64,000 nt of DNA from Embleya scabrispora (GCF_002024165.1 NZ_MWQN01000001.1:3885365-3949364), one strand, 5' to 3'. Shown: positions 38,756 through 48,080, counted from the first letter of the stretch. A program made the numbers and translations. Notes: a model not told the origin generated them from the sequence alone.

Positions 38756-41095
38756 ATGATCGATGCCCCCGCCACCATTCCCGGGCTGACCGACGCCGAG
38801 GTCGCCGAACGTGTCGCGGCCGGCCGGGTCAACGACGTGCCGGGCCGTTCGAGCCGCAGTGCCTCGGCGATCGTTCGGGGCAACGTCTTCACCCGGTTCA
38901 ACGCGATCATCGGCACGTTGTTCGTGGTGATCCTGATCGTCGGCCCGATCCAGGACGGCCTGTTCGGCCTGGTCATCGTCGCCAACACGGCGATCGGCAT
39001 CATCCAGGAACTGCGCGCCAAGCGCACGCTGGACACCCTCGCCGTGATCGGCGAGGCCAAACCGCGCGTGCGCCGGGACGGGCACACCGTCGAGGTGTCC
39101 GCGCGCGAACTGGTCCTGGACGACGTCTGCGCGCTCGGCGCGGGCGAACAGGTCCTGGTGGACGGCGTGGTGGTCGAGGCTGACGCGCTCGAACTGGACG
39201 AGTCGCTGCTGACCGGCGAGACCGATCCGGTCCACAAGGAGGTCGGCGACCCGGTGATGTCCGGCAGCTTCGTGGCCGCCGGCAACGGCGCGTACCGGGC
39301 GACCAAGGTCGGCGGCGACGCGTACGCCGCCCGACTCGCCGAGGAGGCGGGCCGGTTCTCCCTGGTCGACTCGGAACTGCGCCGGGGCCTGGACCGGATC
39401 CTCACCTACGTCACCTGGCTGATGATCCCGGTCGGGATCCTGCTGATCATCAGCCAACTGCGCACCGACGACGGCCTGCCCAACGCATTGCGCGGCATGG
39501 TGGCCGGGCTGGTCACCATGGTCCCCGAGGGGCTGATGCTGCTCACCTCGGTCGCGTTCGCGGTCGGCGTGGTGCGGCTGGGCCGGAAGCAGTGCCTGGT
39601 CCAGGAGTTGCCGGCGATCGAGGGGCTGGCCCGGGTGGACGTGGTGTGCCTGGACAAGACCGGCACGCTCACCGAGGGCGGTATGGACGTGGCCGAGGTC
39701 CGCACGCTCGACGACTCCCTGCCGGTCGACCAGGCGCTCGGCGCCCTCGGGACCTCCGACCCGCGCCCGAACGCGAGTCTCCAGGCGATCGTGGACGCCT
39801 ACCCGGCACCGCGGGGGTGGTCGATCACCGACGTCGCCGCGTTCTCCTCGGCCCGCAAGTGGAGCGGGGCGAGCTTCGCCGAGCACGGGACCTGGCTGCT
39901 GGGCGCGCCCGACGTACTGCTGCCGGAGGGGCACCCGGTACTGGCCGACGTGGACGAACTGGGCGCGAAGGGGCTGCGGGTGCTGCTCCTGGCGACCGCC
40001 GACGAGCTGGGCGACGAGGCCGGCGCGCGGGCCCAGCCGGCCGCGCTCGTGGTGCTCCGGCAGCGGCTGCGCCCGGATGCCGCGGAGACGCTGCGCTACT
40101 TCGCGGACCAGGGCGTGGCGACCAAGGTGATCTCCGGGGACAACGCGCTCGCGGTCGGCGCGGTGGCCGCGGAACTCGACCTGGCGGGCGCGGACCACGC
40201 CGTGGACGCCCGCCGACTGCCCGAGGACCGCACCGAACTCGGCCGGGCGCTGGAGGAGAACACGGTCTTCGGCCGGGTCACCCCGCAGCAGAAGCGGGCC
40301 ATGGTCGCGGCCCTCCAGGCCCGCGAGCACACGGTGGCGATGACCGGCGACGGCGTGAACGACGTCCTCGCGCTCAAGGACGCCGACATCGGGGTGGCAA
40401 TGGGATCGGGCAGCGGGGCGAGCCGCGCGGTCGCCCAGATCGTGCTCCTCGACAACCGCTTCGCCACGCTGCCCTCGGTGGTGGCCGAGGGGCGTCGGGT
40501 GATCGGCAACATCGAGCGGGTCGCGAACCTGTTCCTGGTCAAGACCGTGTACGCGCTACTCCTGTCACTGCTCACCGGTGTCGCGGGCGTGGTCTTCCCG
40601 TTCCTGCCCCGCCACCTCACCCTGATCGGCTCGCTCACCATCGGCGTGCCGGCCTTCTTCCTGGCCCTGGCCCCCAACGCCGAACGCGCCCGCCGGGGCT
40701 TCGTCCCGCGCGTCCTGCGCTTCGCGATCCCCGGTGGCGTGGTGGCCGCGGCGGCCACGTTTTTGTCCTACTGGCTGGCCCACCTGAACAGCGGCACCGA
40801 CCTGAAGGAGGACCGCACCACCGCGGTGATCACCCTGTTCCTGGTCGCGATGTGGATCCTGGCCATGGTCGCCCGCCCCTACGCCTGGTGGAAGATCGCC
40901 CTGATCGCGGCGATGGCGGCAGCGTTCCTGTTCACCCTGTACGTCCCCTTCGCCGCCGACTTCTTCGCCCTCTACCCCCAGGACCAGGGCAACAACGGCA
41001 CCGCGGTCGGCATCGCCATCGTCGCCGCCGCCCTCCTGGAGGCAGGCTGGCGCGTATCGGGCTGGATCCGCCGCCGCACGGGCGACGACGGGTAG
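38756..41095 (+). CDS. Cation-translocating P-type ATPase (CtpE-like)
   Basis: 779-residue P-type ATPase. Visible are the actuator motif LTGET (about 158), the phosphorylation site CLDKTGTLT with D300, the nucleotide-binding core, the hinge TGDGVNDVLALKDADIGVAMG (about 529), and around ten membrane helices with a cluster of six at the C-terminus. There is no N-terminal heavy-metal domain or CPC motif, which excludes copper/zinc types. The closest named relative I recognise is mycobacterial CtpE, reported to import calcium. A palindrome sits directly over the start. Substrate inferred only. Confidence 0.88.
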   Translation: MIDAPATIPGLTDAEVAERVAAGRVNDVPGRSSRSASAIVRGNVFTRFNAIIGTLFVVILIVGPIQDGLFGLVIVANTAIGIIQELRAKRTLDTLAVIGEAKPRVRRDGHTVEVSARELVLDDVCALGAGEQVLVDGVVVEADALELDESLLTGETDPVHKEVGDPVMSGSFVAAGNGAYRATKVGGDAYAARLAEEAGRFSLVDSELRRGLDRILTYVTWLMIPVGILLIISQLRTDDGLPNALRGMVAGLVTMVPEGLMLLTSVAFAVGVVRLGRKQCLVQELPAIEGLARVDVVCLDKTGTLTEGGMDVAEVRTLDDSLPVDQALGALGTSDPRPNASLQAIVDAYPAPRGWSITDVAAFSSARKWSGASFAEHGTWLLGAPDVLLPEGHPVLADVDELGAKGLRVLLLATADELGDEAGARAQPAALVVLRQRLRPDAAETLRYFADQGVATKVISGDNALAVGAVAAELDLAGADHAVDARRLPEDRTELGRALEENTVFGRVTPQQKRAMVAALQAREHTVAMTGDGVNDVLALKDADIGVAMGSGSGASRAVAQIVLLDNRFATLPSVVAEGRRVIGNIERVANLFLVKTVYALLLSLLTGVAGVVFPFLPRHLTLIGSLTIGVPAFFLALAPNAERARRGFVPRVLRFAIPGGVVAAAATFLSYWLAHLNSGTDLKEDRTTAVITLFLVAMWILAMVARPYAWWKIALIAAMAAAFLFTLYVPFAADFFALYPQDQGNNGTAVGIAIVAAALLEAGWRVSGWIRRRTGDDG

Positions 41096-41289
41096 ACCCG
41101 CCCCCTGGTCGACGGCCCAGACCGGCACGGGCGGCCGAACACCGGCCGGGCCGGATCTCGGCGCACCGAGCGGCGAGCCGATCCCCGCACAAGGGTCCGG
41201 ATTCGCGGACGCCGGCCTCCAGGCGCCTGCCAAGCGGCCAAGCCCGAGCGGCCGGCGGCGACAGGGGTCAGGAACCGCCACGGTGGCCT

Positions 41290-41862
41290 TCAGCGGTTGC
41301 CGGTCATCGTGAACGGCCGTGCCAGGCCGCGTGGTTCGAGGTCGAACCGGCACCACACCGTCTTGCCGCCGGTGCCCACCGGGGACCACGACACCAGATC
41401 CGACACCGCCTCCACCATCCGCAACCCCCGCAACGACCCGCCGATCCGCTCCGGAGCCGCCGCCGACGGCTCCAACACCCACCGCCCCGGCACCACCGGC
41501 GGCCGAGGATCGCCATCCCGAACCTCGATCGCCACAGCCCGCCTCGGCCAAAACGACAACCGCACCGTGAACGACCGCCGCATCCACCCGGCCTGATGGT
41601 CCGGCATCCCCGCGTGCACGATCGCGTTGGTCGCGAGTTCCGACGCACACAACATCGCGTCGTCGGTCAACTCCAACAGATTCCAATCCGCCAAAGCCGC
41701 CCACGTCAACGCCCGCACCTGCCGCACCGCCTCCGGATGCGCCTCCCACACCCGCTGCCGCACCCACACCGGCACCCACCCCGGCCCCCGAAGCACCGCC
41801 CCCAACCACCGCTCCCCAGGACTCAACAGCCCATCAGCCTCCGACCACGCCTGCTCCGGAGC
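41290..41862 (-). repeat. Near-identical 573-bp duplication, copy 2
   Basis: Inverted relative to 23756-24328, with 7 mismatches and no gaps by hand count. Three of the mismatches cluster within 8 bp near the 5' boundary, as expected at the edge of a conversion tract. Confidence 0.92.
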
Positions 41863-41943
41863 CTGGTCCGACTTTTCCCGCTCGGTCGACTCCCGCTTGA
41901 TCACGTGTCGAATTCGCCTCTGCCCCGCCTGTGTTCCGGCCAT
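41290..41943 (-). CDS. GHKL ATP-binding protein, anti-sigma/kinase-like (module 2)
   Basis: 217 residues, the same length and fold as the product of 23675-24328: N-box SELATNAIVHAG (101-112), D143 in EVRDGDPRPP, lid GGSLRGLRMVEAV (168-180). Protein differences after residue 28 are only E/D, E/Q and V/M changes, while residues 1-28 differ more. It is transcribed away from the XRE-TPR regulator at 42057 across a 113-bp gap. Codon use is G-rich (GTG, GGG, TTG), unlike the GTC/GCC/CTG style of its neighbours. Its target is unknown. No small gene follows it, in contrast to module 1. Confidence 0.88.
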   Translation of the reverse strand: MAGTQAGQRRIRHVIKRESTEREKSDQAPEQAWSEADGLLSPGERWLGAVLRGPGWVPVWVRQRVWEAHPEAVRQVRALTWAALADWNLLELTDDAMLCASELATNAIVHAGMPDHQAGWMRRSFTVRLSFWPRRAVAIEVRDGDPRPPVVPGRWVLEPSAAAPERIGGSLRGLRMVEAVSDLVSWSPVGTGGKTVWCRFDLEPRGLARPFTMTGNR

Positions 41944-41980
41944 GGGGCGAGCATGGTCGGCCCGGGGGATCGTTGATCAG

Positions 41981-42006
41981 CCCACGATGGGGATGCTCCC
42001 CGTGGG
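41981..42006. promoter_or_regulatory. Nested inverted repeat CCCAC / GGGGA-TGC-TCCCC / GTGGG, candidate operator
   Basis: GGGGA-TGC-TCCCC at 41989-42001 is a perfect 5-bp inverted repeat with 3-bp spacer, itself flanked by CCCAC (41981-41985) and GTGGG (42002-42006). It lies between the divergent ATPase and XRE-TPR genes of module 2. The stretch CTCCCCGTGGGT is nearly the same as CTCCCCGTGAGT at 23600-23611 in the matching gap of module 1. Confidence 0.6.
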
Positions 42007-42056
42007 TAGACTCGCCACACGGTGTGACGAAGCAGCGACCAGGAGGTCTGCGAGTC

Positions 42057-43346
42057 GTGACGACCGACGCAACGCCCGCGGCGCTGCCGCGTCACGTGCT
42101 CGACCGCGAAGACGTGCGCCGTGCCCTGCGTGATCACGACTTCGGCACGGTCTTTCGGTTGGCTCGCAAATACGGCGGCATCAGCTACCAGAAGATCGCC
42201 GACGCGTGCGATATCAAAGCCGAACGGGTCGGCACCCTCGCCTGGGGCGAGGGCCGCGTCACCACCGTCGAGAAGATGCGAAGCATCGCCGACGCCCTCC
42301 GAGTGCCCGGGGCCATGATCGGCATCGCGCCACGCGACTGGGAATCGGCCCCCGGGTCTGCGGCGGGCGCCCCGGAGATCTCGGTGACGGATGACGAACT
42401 CGACGCGGTGGAGTTGAGCCGCCGGGCCGCCGCGAGCGACGTGGGCGAGGAGACGCTCAACCGGCTGGAGAGCGCCTTCGACGAACTGGCAGTCGACTAT
42501 GCGCGGCTGCCCCCGCGTGATCTCCTCGTGCGAACACGCCGGTATCTGTCCTATGCGTCGCACCTGTTCGACGCCCGCAAGACACTGGCCGAGCATCGTC
42601 GTCTGGTCACTGTCGCCGGCCGGTTGTCCCTCATCGGCGCGACGCTGCAGATCGACCTCGGTCGGCACGAGGCGGCCACGGCCGGTCTGGGAACGGCCGT
42701 GGACCTGGCCAGGCAGGCCGACCGGCCCGAACTCGAAGCGTGGTGCCATGAAACAGACGCCTGGAGGGCGCTCGTCCGAGGCGACCACCGGCGCTGCCTG
42801 GAGCTTTCCCAAGCCGCCAAGGCCCTGGCACCGAAGGGAAGTTCGGTGGCCATCCAGGCGACCGCCCAGGAAGGGCGCGCGCATGCCCGGCTGGGCCTGC
42901 CTCGGGAAACCTACGCCTCGATAGCGCGAGTCCACGCGTACGTGTCGCGACTGCCGCCGACGGACCGCCCGGAGCACCACTACCACTACGACCCCGATAA
43001 ATCGACGTCCTACACCGCGACCACGCTCTCCTGGCTCGGCGACCCGGCCGCCGAGGACTACGCACGCGAGGTGATCGCCCGGCTCGCGCCGGCCCCGGAC
43101 CGTGAAATGACCCGCCGAGCCGCCGTCGCCCACCTCGACCTGGCCCTGATCCTGCTCACCCACGACCGCCTCGACGAAGCCTGCGCCACCGCCCGCCGCG
43201 CGATCCGCTCCGGCCGAGTCGCCCCCTCCAGCCACTGGCGAGCCCTCGAAATCGTCAAGACCATCGAAGCCCGAGGACTCCCGGAAGCAGCCGAACTCCG
43301 GGCCGCATACGAAGAGCTGAAGCGACCCCGTACCGAGGCCACTTGA
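42057..43346 (+). CDS. XRE-TPR transcriptional regulator (module 2)
   Basis: 429-residue paralogue of the 22216-23550 product. Residues 14-90 hold the helix-turn-helix (DFGTVFRLARKYGGISYQKIADACDIKAERVG...), at exactly the same residue numbers as in module 1. The rest is TPR-like (ALVRGDHRRCLELSQAAKAL, YARLPPRDLLVRTRRYLSYASHLFD). The GTG at 42057 has AGGAGG about 10 nt upstream. It is followed after 132 bp by a Nudix hydrolase gene in the same direction. Overall identity with the module 1 regulator is low outside the DNA-binding part, so the sensor half has diverged. Ligand unknown. Confidence 0.87.
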   Translation: MTTDATPAALPRHVLDREDVRRALRDHDFGTVFRLARKYGGISYQKIADACDIKAERVGTLAWGEGRVTTVEKMRSIADALRVPGAMIGIAPRDWESAPGSAAGAPEISVTDDELDAVELSRRAAASDVGEETLNRLESAFDELAVDYARLPPRDLLVRTRRYLSYASHLFDARKTLAEHRRLVTVAGRLSLIGATLQIDLGRHEAATAGLGTAVDLARQADRPELEAWCHETDAWRALVRGDHRRCLELSQAAKALAPKGSSVAIQATAQEGRAHARLGLPRETYASIARVHAYVSRLPPTDRPEHHYHYDPDKSTSYTATTLSWLGDPAAEDYAREVIARLAPAPDREMTRRAAVAHLDLALILLTHDRLDEACATARRAIRSGRVAPSSHWRALEIVKTIEARGLPEAAELRAAYEELKRPRTEAT

Positions 43347-43478
43347 GATGTTCGGCAACGAGCGCAGGATTCTCGCCGCCGATCGCCTTGTTCCACGGGC
43401 GATGACTTCGATGATTCTGATGGTGCCTTGCGTGTTCGGGGCGCCCAAGCGGCAATCGACCGTGGGAGGACCACCCGC

Positions 43479-44036
43479 GTGCGGTGGAAGAGTTACGGAC
43501 GCCGTCCTGTCTACCGAAGCGACTACGTCGACGTGTGGGTCGACGATGTCGAGATCCCCGGGGTGGGGAGGGTGGATCATCACGTGTTGACGATGCCTCG
43601 GGCGTCGAATACGGCCGTGGTGACCGACGGGGACGAGCGGATCCTGATGTTGTGGCGGCACCGATTCATCCCCGACGCCTGGGGATGGGAGGTGCCGGCC
43701 GGCTGGTCGGATCCCGGAGAGGATCCCGAGCAGGCCATTCGGCGGGAGATCGAGGAGGAGACCGGTTGGCGTCCCGGGCGGGTGGAGCGGATGACCGCCT
43801 ACAACGCGCTCTCGGGCATCTCCACGATGCGCTTCACCGGTTTCCACGCCACGGACAGCCGCTACATCGGCCCGCCGACCGACCCGAGCGAGGCATCCCG
43901 GGTCGAATGGCTTCCGATCGGGAAGGTCGCCGAGTTGGCGGCGACCGGTGCGATCTCGGATGGGCCGTCCCTCACCGCGATCGCCTACTACCTCGGCATC
44001 CACCGGCCGAGGCACGGAGGCAACCAACGGGACTGA
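43479..44036 (+). CDS. Nudix hydrolase (module 2 effector)
   Basis: 185 residues with a perfect Nudix box, GWSDPGEDPEQAIRREIEEE plus TGW (about 83-105), matching GX5EX7REUXEEXGU with all metal-binding Glu residues. The N-terminal part (YRSDYVDVWVDDVEIPG) resembles ADP-ribose/ADP-sugar pyrophosphatases that cleave nucleoside diphosphates linked to another moiety. GGGAGGA lies 8 nt before the GTG at 43479. It follows the XRE-TPR regulator as the creatininase gene does in module 1. Substrate unknown; an ADP-ribose-like compound is the best guess from length and N-terminal strand. Confidence 0.88.
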   Translation: MRWKSYGRRPVYRSDYVDVWVDDVEIPGVGRVDHHVLTMPRASNTAVVTDGDERILMLWRHRFIPDAWGWEVPAGWSDPGEDPEQAIRREIEEETGWRPGRVERMTAYNALSGISTMRFTGFHATDSRYIGPPTDPSEASRVEWLPIGKVAELAATGAISDGPSLTAIAYYLGIHRPRHGGNQRD

Positions 44037-44100
44037 CGTGCGGTCAGGACGGGCACGGACCGCTTCGGCCCGACGCACCCTGGCCGGCTCGCTCGTCGAG

Positions 44101-44134
44101 GGTGGCGACCGACCCCGCGCGGATGGTCGCCACC
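44101..44134. terminator. Bidirectional terminator hairpin
   Basis: GGTGGCGACC (44101-44110) and GGTCGCCACC (44125-44134) form a perfect 10-bp stem between the convergent Nudix and dehydratase genes. Confidence 0.82.
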
Positions 44135-44147
44135 TCGGGGGTGTCGG

Positions 44148-45095
44148 CTAGACCAGATCGCCCGGGTCGGTGTTGGCGCCGCACAGTATGACGGCGACCT
44201 TTTCGCCCTCCGCCGGGGTGTACGCGCCCGTCGAGAGGGCGGCCAGGGCGGTGGCGGCGGCGTGTTCCACGACGATGCGGAAGTTGTCCCACAGGGCCTG
44301 GCGGGATTCGATGATGGCCTTGTCGGAGACCAGGACCGAGAAGGCGCCGGTGCGGCGGGCGGTGGCCAGGGCCGTGGTGGACACGCGGCGGGCGCCCAGG
44401 GAGTCGGCGGCCACCGAGTCGACCGGGACGTCGACCACCTCGCCCGCCTCCAGGGCCGCGTTCAGGGCGCGGCAGTTCTCCGGCTCTACCGCCACCGTGC
44501 GGATCCCGTGTTCCTCGGCGGCGGTGGCCACGCCCGCGAACAGGCCGCCGCCGCCCACGGCGACGATGATCGTGTCCAGCTTGCCCGGCACCCCCGCGAC
44601 CAGCTCCGGGACCAGCGTGCCGGCGCCCGCCGCGATCAGCGGATTGTCGTACGCGTGCGACGACAGCGCGCCCGTCTCCTCGGCGAACCGCGCGGACGCC
44701 TCCAGCGCGTCCGCGTACTCCCGCCCCACGAGCAGCACGTCGGCCCCGTACGAGCGCAGCCGCTCCACCTTGATCCGCGGCGCCGTCTCCGGCAGGAACA
44801 CCGTCGCGCGCACCCCCGCGCTCCGCGCCGCCCACGCGCAGGCCAGTCCCGCGTTGCCGCCGGAGGCGATCACCACGCCGGCCTCGGGCATGGTTCCCGC
44901 CTCGATGTGCGCGGTGGTGAAGTTCGCCGCGCCACGCGCCTTGAACGACCCGGTGTGCTGGATGTACTCCAGCGCGAGCCACACGTGCGGCGAGGGGTGG
45001 ATGGGCATCAGGGTGACCGGCTGGGTCAGCCCCACGATGCGCTCGGCGGCGTTCCTGATGTCGCCATAGGTCAGTTCCGGCGTGGCGGTATCCAT
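44148..45095 (-). CDS. Threonine/serine dehydratase family enzyme
   Basis: 315-residue fold-type II PLP enzyme. The PLP lysine lies in GSFKARGAANF (about 48-58), the phosphate-cradle ASGGNAGLACAWAA at about 77-90, and the glycine loop VGGGGLFAG at about 176-184. Single-domain length with no C-terminal ACT domain fits catabolic threonine or serine dehydratase or a serine racemase-like enzyme. The ATG at 45095 is preferred over longer frames. It is divergent from an APC amino-acid permease, suggesting joint uptake and deamination of a hydroxy-amino acid. Confidence 0.87.
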   Translation of the reverse strand: MDTATPELTYGDIRNAAERIVGLTQPVTLMPIHPSPHVWLALEYIQHTGSFKARGAANFTTAHIEAGTMPEAGVVIASGGNAGLACAWAARSAGVRATVFLPETAPRIKVERLRSYGADVLLVGREYADALEASARFAEETGALSSHAYDNPLIAAGAGTLVPELVAGVPGKLDTIIVAVGGGGLFAGVATAAEEHGIRTVAVEPENCRALNAALEAGEVVDVPVDSVAADSLGARRVSTTALATARRTGAFSVLVSDKAIIESRQALWDNFRIVVEHAAATALAALSTGAYTPAEGEKVAVILCGANTDPGDLV

Positions 45096-45228
45096 GACGA
45101 CCGACCCTATGGCCTGCCGACCCGCCCGGCCCCGACACCGGGCGGGGTCGATCCGGTGGCAATGCGGGAAGGCTCCCGCACGGCGTGTCACGGTACCGAC
45201 AGCGCAAGGGGCGAATCGGTCCGATCCC

Positions 45229-45241
45229 TGACAGGCTGTCA
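45229..45241. promoter_or_regulatory. Inverted repeat TGACA-GGC-TGTCA in a divergent promoter region
   Basis: Perfect 5-bp inverted repeat with 3-bp spacer in the 219-bp gap between the dehydratase and APC permease genes, 73 bp before the permease start. It is a candidate operator shared by both. Regulator unknown. Confidence 0.42.
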
Positions 45242-45314
45242 ATTGTGACGGTGTGGCCCCGGGGTCGAAGCTGACTCGCCATCAGTTCTTTCCCACGCAC
45301 GGTAGGGAGGTGGG

Positions 45315-46868
45315 ATGTCCGGCCACTCCGACGCGGGACAAACCCCCGAGGTCGAATCCCCGGCACCACCGCAGGTCCAACGCCTGAAGGCGAATTCGGT
45401 CGGGCTCGTCGGTGTCGTGTTCATGGCGATCGCCACCGCCGCGCCGATCACCGCGATGACCGGAAACCTGCCGATCGCGGTCGGCTTCGGCAACGGCGTC
45501 GGCGCCCCCGCGGGCTACCTGTTCGCGACCCTGGTGCTCAGCGTGTTCTCCATCGGCTACGTCGCGATGGCCAAGCACATCACCTCGGCGGGCGCCTTCT
45601 ACGGCTACATCTCACACGGCCTGGGCCGAGTCGTGGGCATGGCCTCCGGACTGCTCGCGGTGCTGGCGTACGTGGTTTTCGAGGCCTCCATCGTCGGCAT
45701 CTTCGCCTACTTCGCGGACACCACCGTCAACGCCCAGTTGGGCGTCGACCTCAACTGGTCGATCTACGCCCTGGGCATGCTCGCGATCACCGCGCTGCTG
45801 TCCTGGTTCGACATCCACCTCACCTCGCGCCTGCTCGGCGTACTGCTGGTCGCCGAGGTCGCGGTGCTCGCCGCGATGGCGATCGCGGTGCTGGTCCAGG
45901 GCGGCGGCCCCGACGGGCTGTCCGCCGAGCCGATCAACCCGGCCAACGCGTTCAAGGGCGCGGCAGGGCTCGGTCTGTTCTTCGCGTTCTGGTCGTGGGT
46001 CGGCTTCGAGTCCACCGCGATGTACGGCGAGGAGTCGCGCAACCCGAAGAAGGTCATCCCGCGCGCCACGCTGATCTCGGTGATCGGCGTCGGCCTGTTC
46101 TACGTGTTCGTCTCCTGGATGGCGATCGACGGCAGCGGCCTGGAGAAGTCGAAGGAGATCGCGAGCGGATCAGCCCCGCTGGACGTCTTCTTCGGCCCGA
46201 CCGGGGACTTCATCGGCGGCTGGGCGGTGGACTGGTTCCAGTGGCTGCTGATCACCGGCTCGTTCGCCTGCGGCATGGCCTTCCACCAGTGCGCGGCGCG
46301 CTACCTGTACGCGATCGGCCGTGAGGGCTTCATCTCCCGCAAACTCGGCAACACCCATCCGGTGCACGGCTCGCCGTACTTCGCCTCGTTCGTGCAGAGC
46401 ATCATCGCCACCGGCATCGTGCTGCTGTTCCTGTTCACCGATCAGGACCCGTACATACACCTCTACACGCTGCTCGCGATCCTCGGCACGATGGCCATCC
46501 TGATCGTGCAGACGTTGTGCTCGTTCGCGGTGATCGGCTACTTCCACGTCGGAAAGAACCATCCCGAGACGGCGCACTGGTTCCGCACCTTCCTGGCCCC
46601 GCTGCTCGGCGGCGTCGCGATGATCGCGGTGGTGGTGCTGCTCCTGCAGAACATGGAGACCGCCGCCGGCGCCGCCTCCGACTCGCTGCTGTTCAAGCTC
46701 ACCCCGTACATCGTCGGCGGCGTCTTCGTCGGCGGCATCGCGCTGGCGCTGTACATGCGGGCCCGGAGCCCGGAGCGCTACGAACTGATGGGCCGGATCA
46801 TCCTGGAGGAGGCCGGCGAACGGGTCGACGACGAACCCGCCGACGCCCCCGTGTCGGTACGCTCCTGA
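45315..46868 (+). CDS. APC-family amino-acid permease
   Basis: 517-residue transporter with about twelve membrane helices. The first helix VGLVGVVFMAIATAAPITAM and the substrate-site helix FFAFWSWVGFESTAMYGEESRNPKKVIPRA (helix 6 to loop) are classic for the amino acid-polyamine-organocation superfamily. The start ATG has GGTAGGGAGG upstream. It diverges from the threonine/serine dehydratase and is closed by a strong terminator. The imported amino acid is likely the dehydratase substrate or related. Confidence 0.9.
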   Translation: MSGHSDAGQTPEVESPAPPQVQRLKANSVGLVGVVFMAIATAAPITAMTGNLPIAVGFGNGVGAPAGYLFATLVLSVFSIGYVAMAKHITSAGAFYGYISHGLGRVVGMASGLLAVLAYVVFEASIVGIFAYFADTTVNAQLGVDLNWSIYALGMLAITALLSWFDIHLTSRLLGVLLVAEVAVLAAMAIAVLVQGGGPDGLSAEPINPANAFKGAAGLGLFFAFWSWVGFESTAMYGEESRNPKKVIPRATLISVIGVGLFYVFVSWMAIDGSGLEKSKEIASGSAPLDVFFGPTGDFIGGWAVDWFQWLLITGSFACGMAFHQCAARYLYAIGREGFISRKLGNTHPVHGSPYFASFVQSIIATGIVLLFLFTDQDPYIHLYTLLAILGTMAILIVQTLCSFAVIGYFHVGKNHPETAHWFRTFLAPLLGGVAMIAVVVLLLQNMETAAGAASDSLLFKLTPYIVGGVFVGGIALALYMRARSPERYELMGRIILEEAGERVDDEPADAPVSVRS

Positions 46869-46884
46869 CCCCGCGCGCCGGGTC

Positions 46885-46923
46885 GTTCGCGGGGCGCGCG
46901 CGTGGATCGTGCGCCCCGCGAAC
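46885..46923 (+). terminator. Terminator after APC permease
   Basis: GTTCGCGGGGCGC (46885-46897) and GCGCCCCGCGAAC (46911-46923), a perfect 13-bp stem 17 nt after the stop codon. Confidence 0.88.
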
Positions 46924-46990
46924 GGCTCCGCCGGAAGGGTGGAGCCGGCTCCGAGGGGGCGATGTCGGGCCGACCCGTGTGGACACGAGG

Positions 46991-47009
46991 TTAGGCAAGG
47001 CTTACCTTC
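46991..47009 (+). promoter_or_regulatory. Iron box (DmdR1/DtxR operator)
   Basis: TTAGGCAAGGCTTACCTTC matches 14 of 19 positions of the DtxR/IdeR consensus and ends 5 bp before the FhuF-like start, so a bound repressor would cover the initiation region. Confidence 0.85.
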
Positions 47010-47014
47010 TGGTC

Positions 47015-47857
47015 ATGACCGTGCTCGATCTTCATCAGCCCGCCCCGTGCCCCGCGTTCGCGGAGACCTTCCGCGCGCTCGGTGCCGCGTGCCCGCTGAT
47101 CACGGTCGAGCCCGGACGCCCCGCCGTCGGCATGCTGCACGCCTCGCGGATGGCCGAGGACCCCGACGTGCTCGCCGAGATGCTGGCCGCCGAGCGCACC
47201 CGGATCGGCGCGACCCTGGCGGCCGAGCCGCGCGACGACGCGGTCGCGATGTGGGCGCTGCACGGCTACGCCTGGTACGCCTGCCTGATGCTGACCGGCC
47301 CGTGGTTCCTGCGCCGCCGGGTCCCGCTGGTGGCACTGGACGAGGTGTGGATCGCGCCCGGGTCCGAGCGGGTGGGCCGCTCCTTCACGGTCACCTCGAA
47401 CACCTTCGCCTGCCTGCCCGACGACCCCGACGCGAACGCGCCCGGCGCGCGCGTGGTGGCCGACGAGGCGGCGCTGCGGGCGCTGCTCCTCGATCGGGTG
47501 GCCGAACACGTGGAGCCGCTGCTGGCGGCGTTTCGACCGCATCTGCGCCGGGGGGAGCGGGTGTTGTGGTCGATGGTGGCCGACGAGGTGGTGAGCGGCG
47601 TCTGGTATCTGGGCCGCACCCTCGGCGAGGGCGATCGCGCGGTGCGTGAACTGGGCGAGTTGCTTCCCGGTGATGTCGGTCGGTTCAAGCGCGAGGCGGG
47701 GTTTCGGGTGCTTGCGGGGACCGAGGGGCGCAGTCACTGCAATCGCACGCAGAGCGTGTGCTGTCTTTGGTACACGCTGGATCCGGCTGCGCTGTGCAGT
47801 ACGTGTCCGCGGGCGTCGGATGCGCGGCAGGTGGCCATTCTCGAGGGCCGCGGCTGA
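47015..47857 (+). CDS. FhuF-like siderophore-iron reductase
   Basis: 280-residue cytoplasmic protein ending with the FhuF 2Fe-2S signature: VCCLWYTLDPAALCSTCPR, i.e. CC-x10-C-x2-C, near residues 249-263. FhuF proteins reduce ferric siderophores to release iron. The ATG at 47015 is chosen because an iron box lies directly before it, which leaves almost no leader. That control by iron fits the function. It is separate from any siderophore biosynthesis or transport genes in the window. A hairpin follows the gene. Confidence 0.83.
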   Translation: MTVLDLHQPAPCPAFAETFRALGAACPLITVEPGRPAVGMLHASRMAEDPDVLAEMLAAERTRIGATLAAEPRDDAVAMWALHGYAWYACLMLTGPWFLRRRVPLVALDEVWIAPGSERVGRSFTVTSNTFACLPDDPDANAPGARVVADEAALRALLLDRVAEHVEPLLAAFRPHLRRGERVLWSMVADEVVSGVWYLGRTLGEGDRAVRELGELLPGDVGRFKREAGFRVLAGTEGRSHCNRTQSVCCLWYTLDPAALCSTCPRASDARQVAILEGRG

Positions 47858-47993
47858 ATCCCGCTTCGCGGGGGGATTGTGCCCACCCGCCCACCCGTTG
47901 CGCTGTGGGCGGAGGCTGCGGATTTACGGCAGTGGGCGGGCCGATCGGGCCTCGCGGCCGAGGGTCGGCTTCGGGTTTCGGGTTCGGGTGTGG

Positions 47994-48028
47994 CGAAGCC
48001 CCGCTTCCTCGGGTGGAGCGGGGCTTCG
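47994..48028. terminator. Bidirectional terminator hairpin
   Basis: CGAAGCCCCGC (47994-48004) and GCGGGGCTTCG (48018-48028), perfect 11-bp stem between the FhuF-like gene and the convergent citrate synthase gene. Confidence 0.85.
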
Positions 48029-48080
48029 TTCGGGGGTTCGGGGCGGCAGCGATCCGTGCTCGGTGATCGATGCCCGCCGA

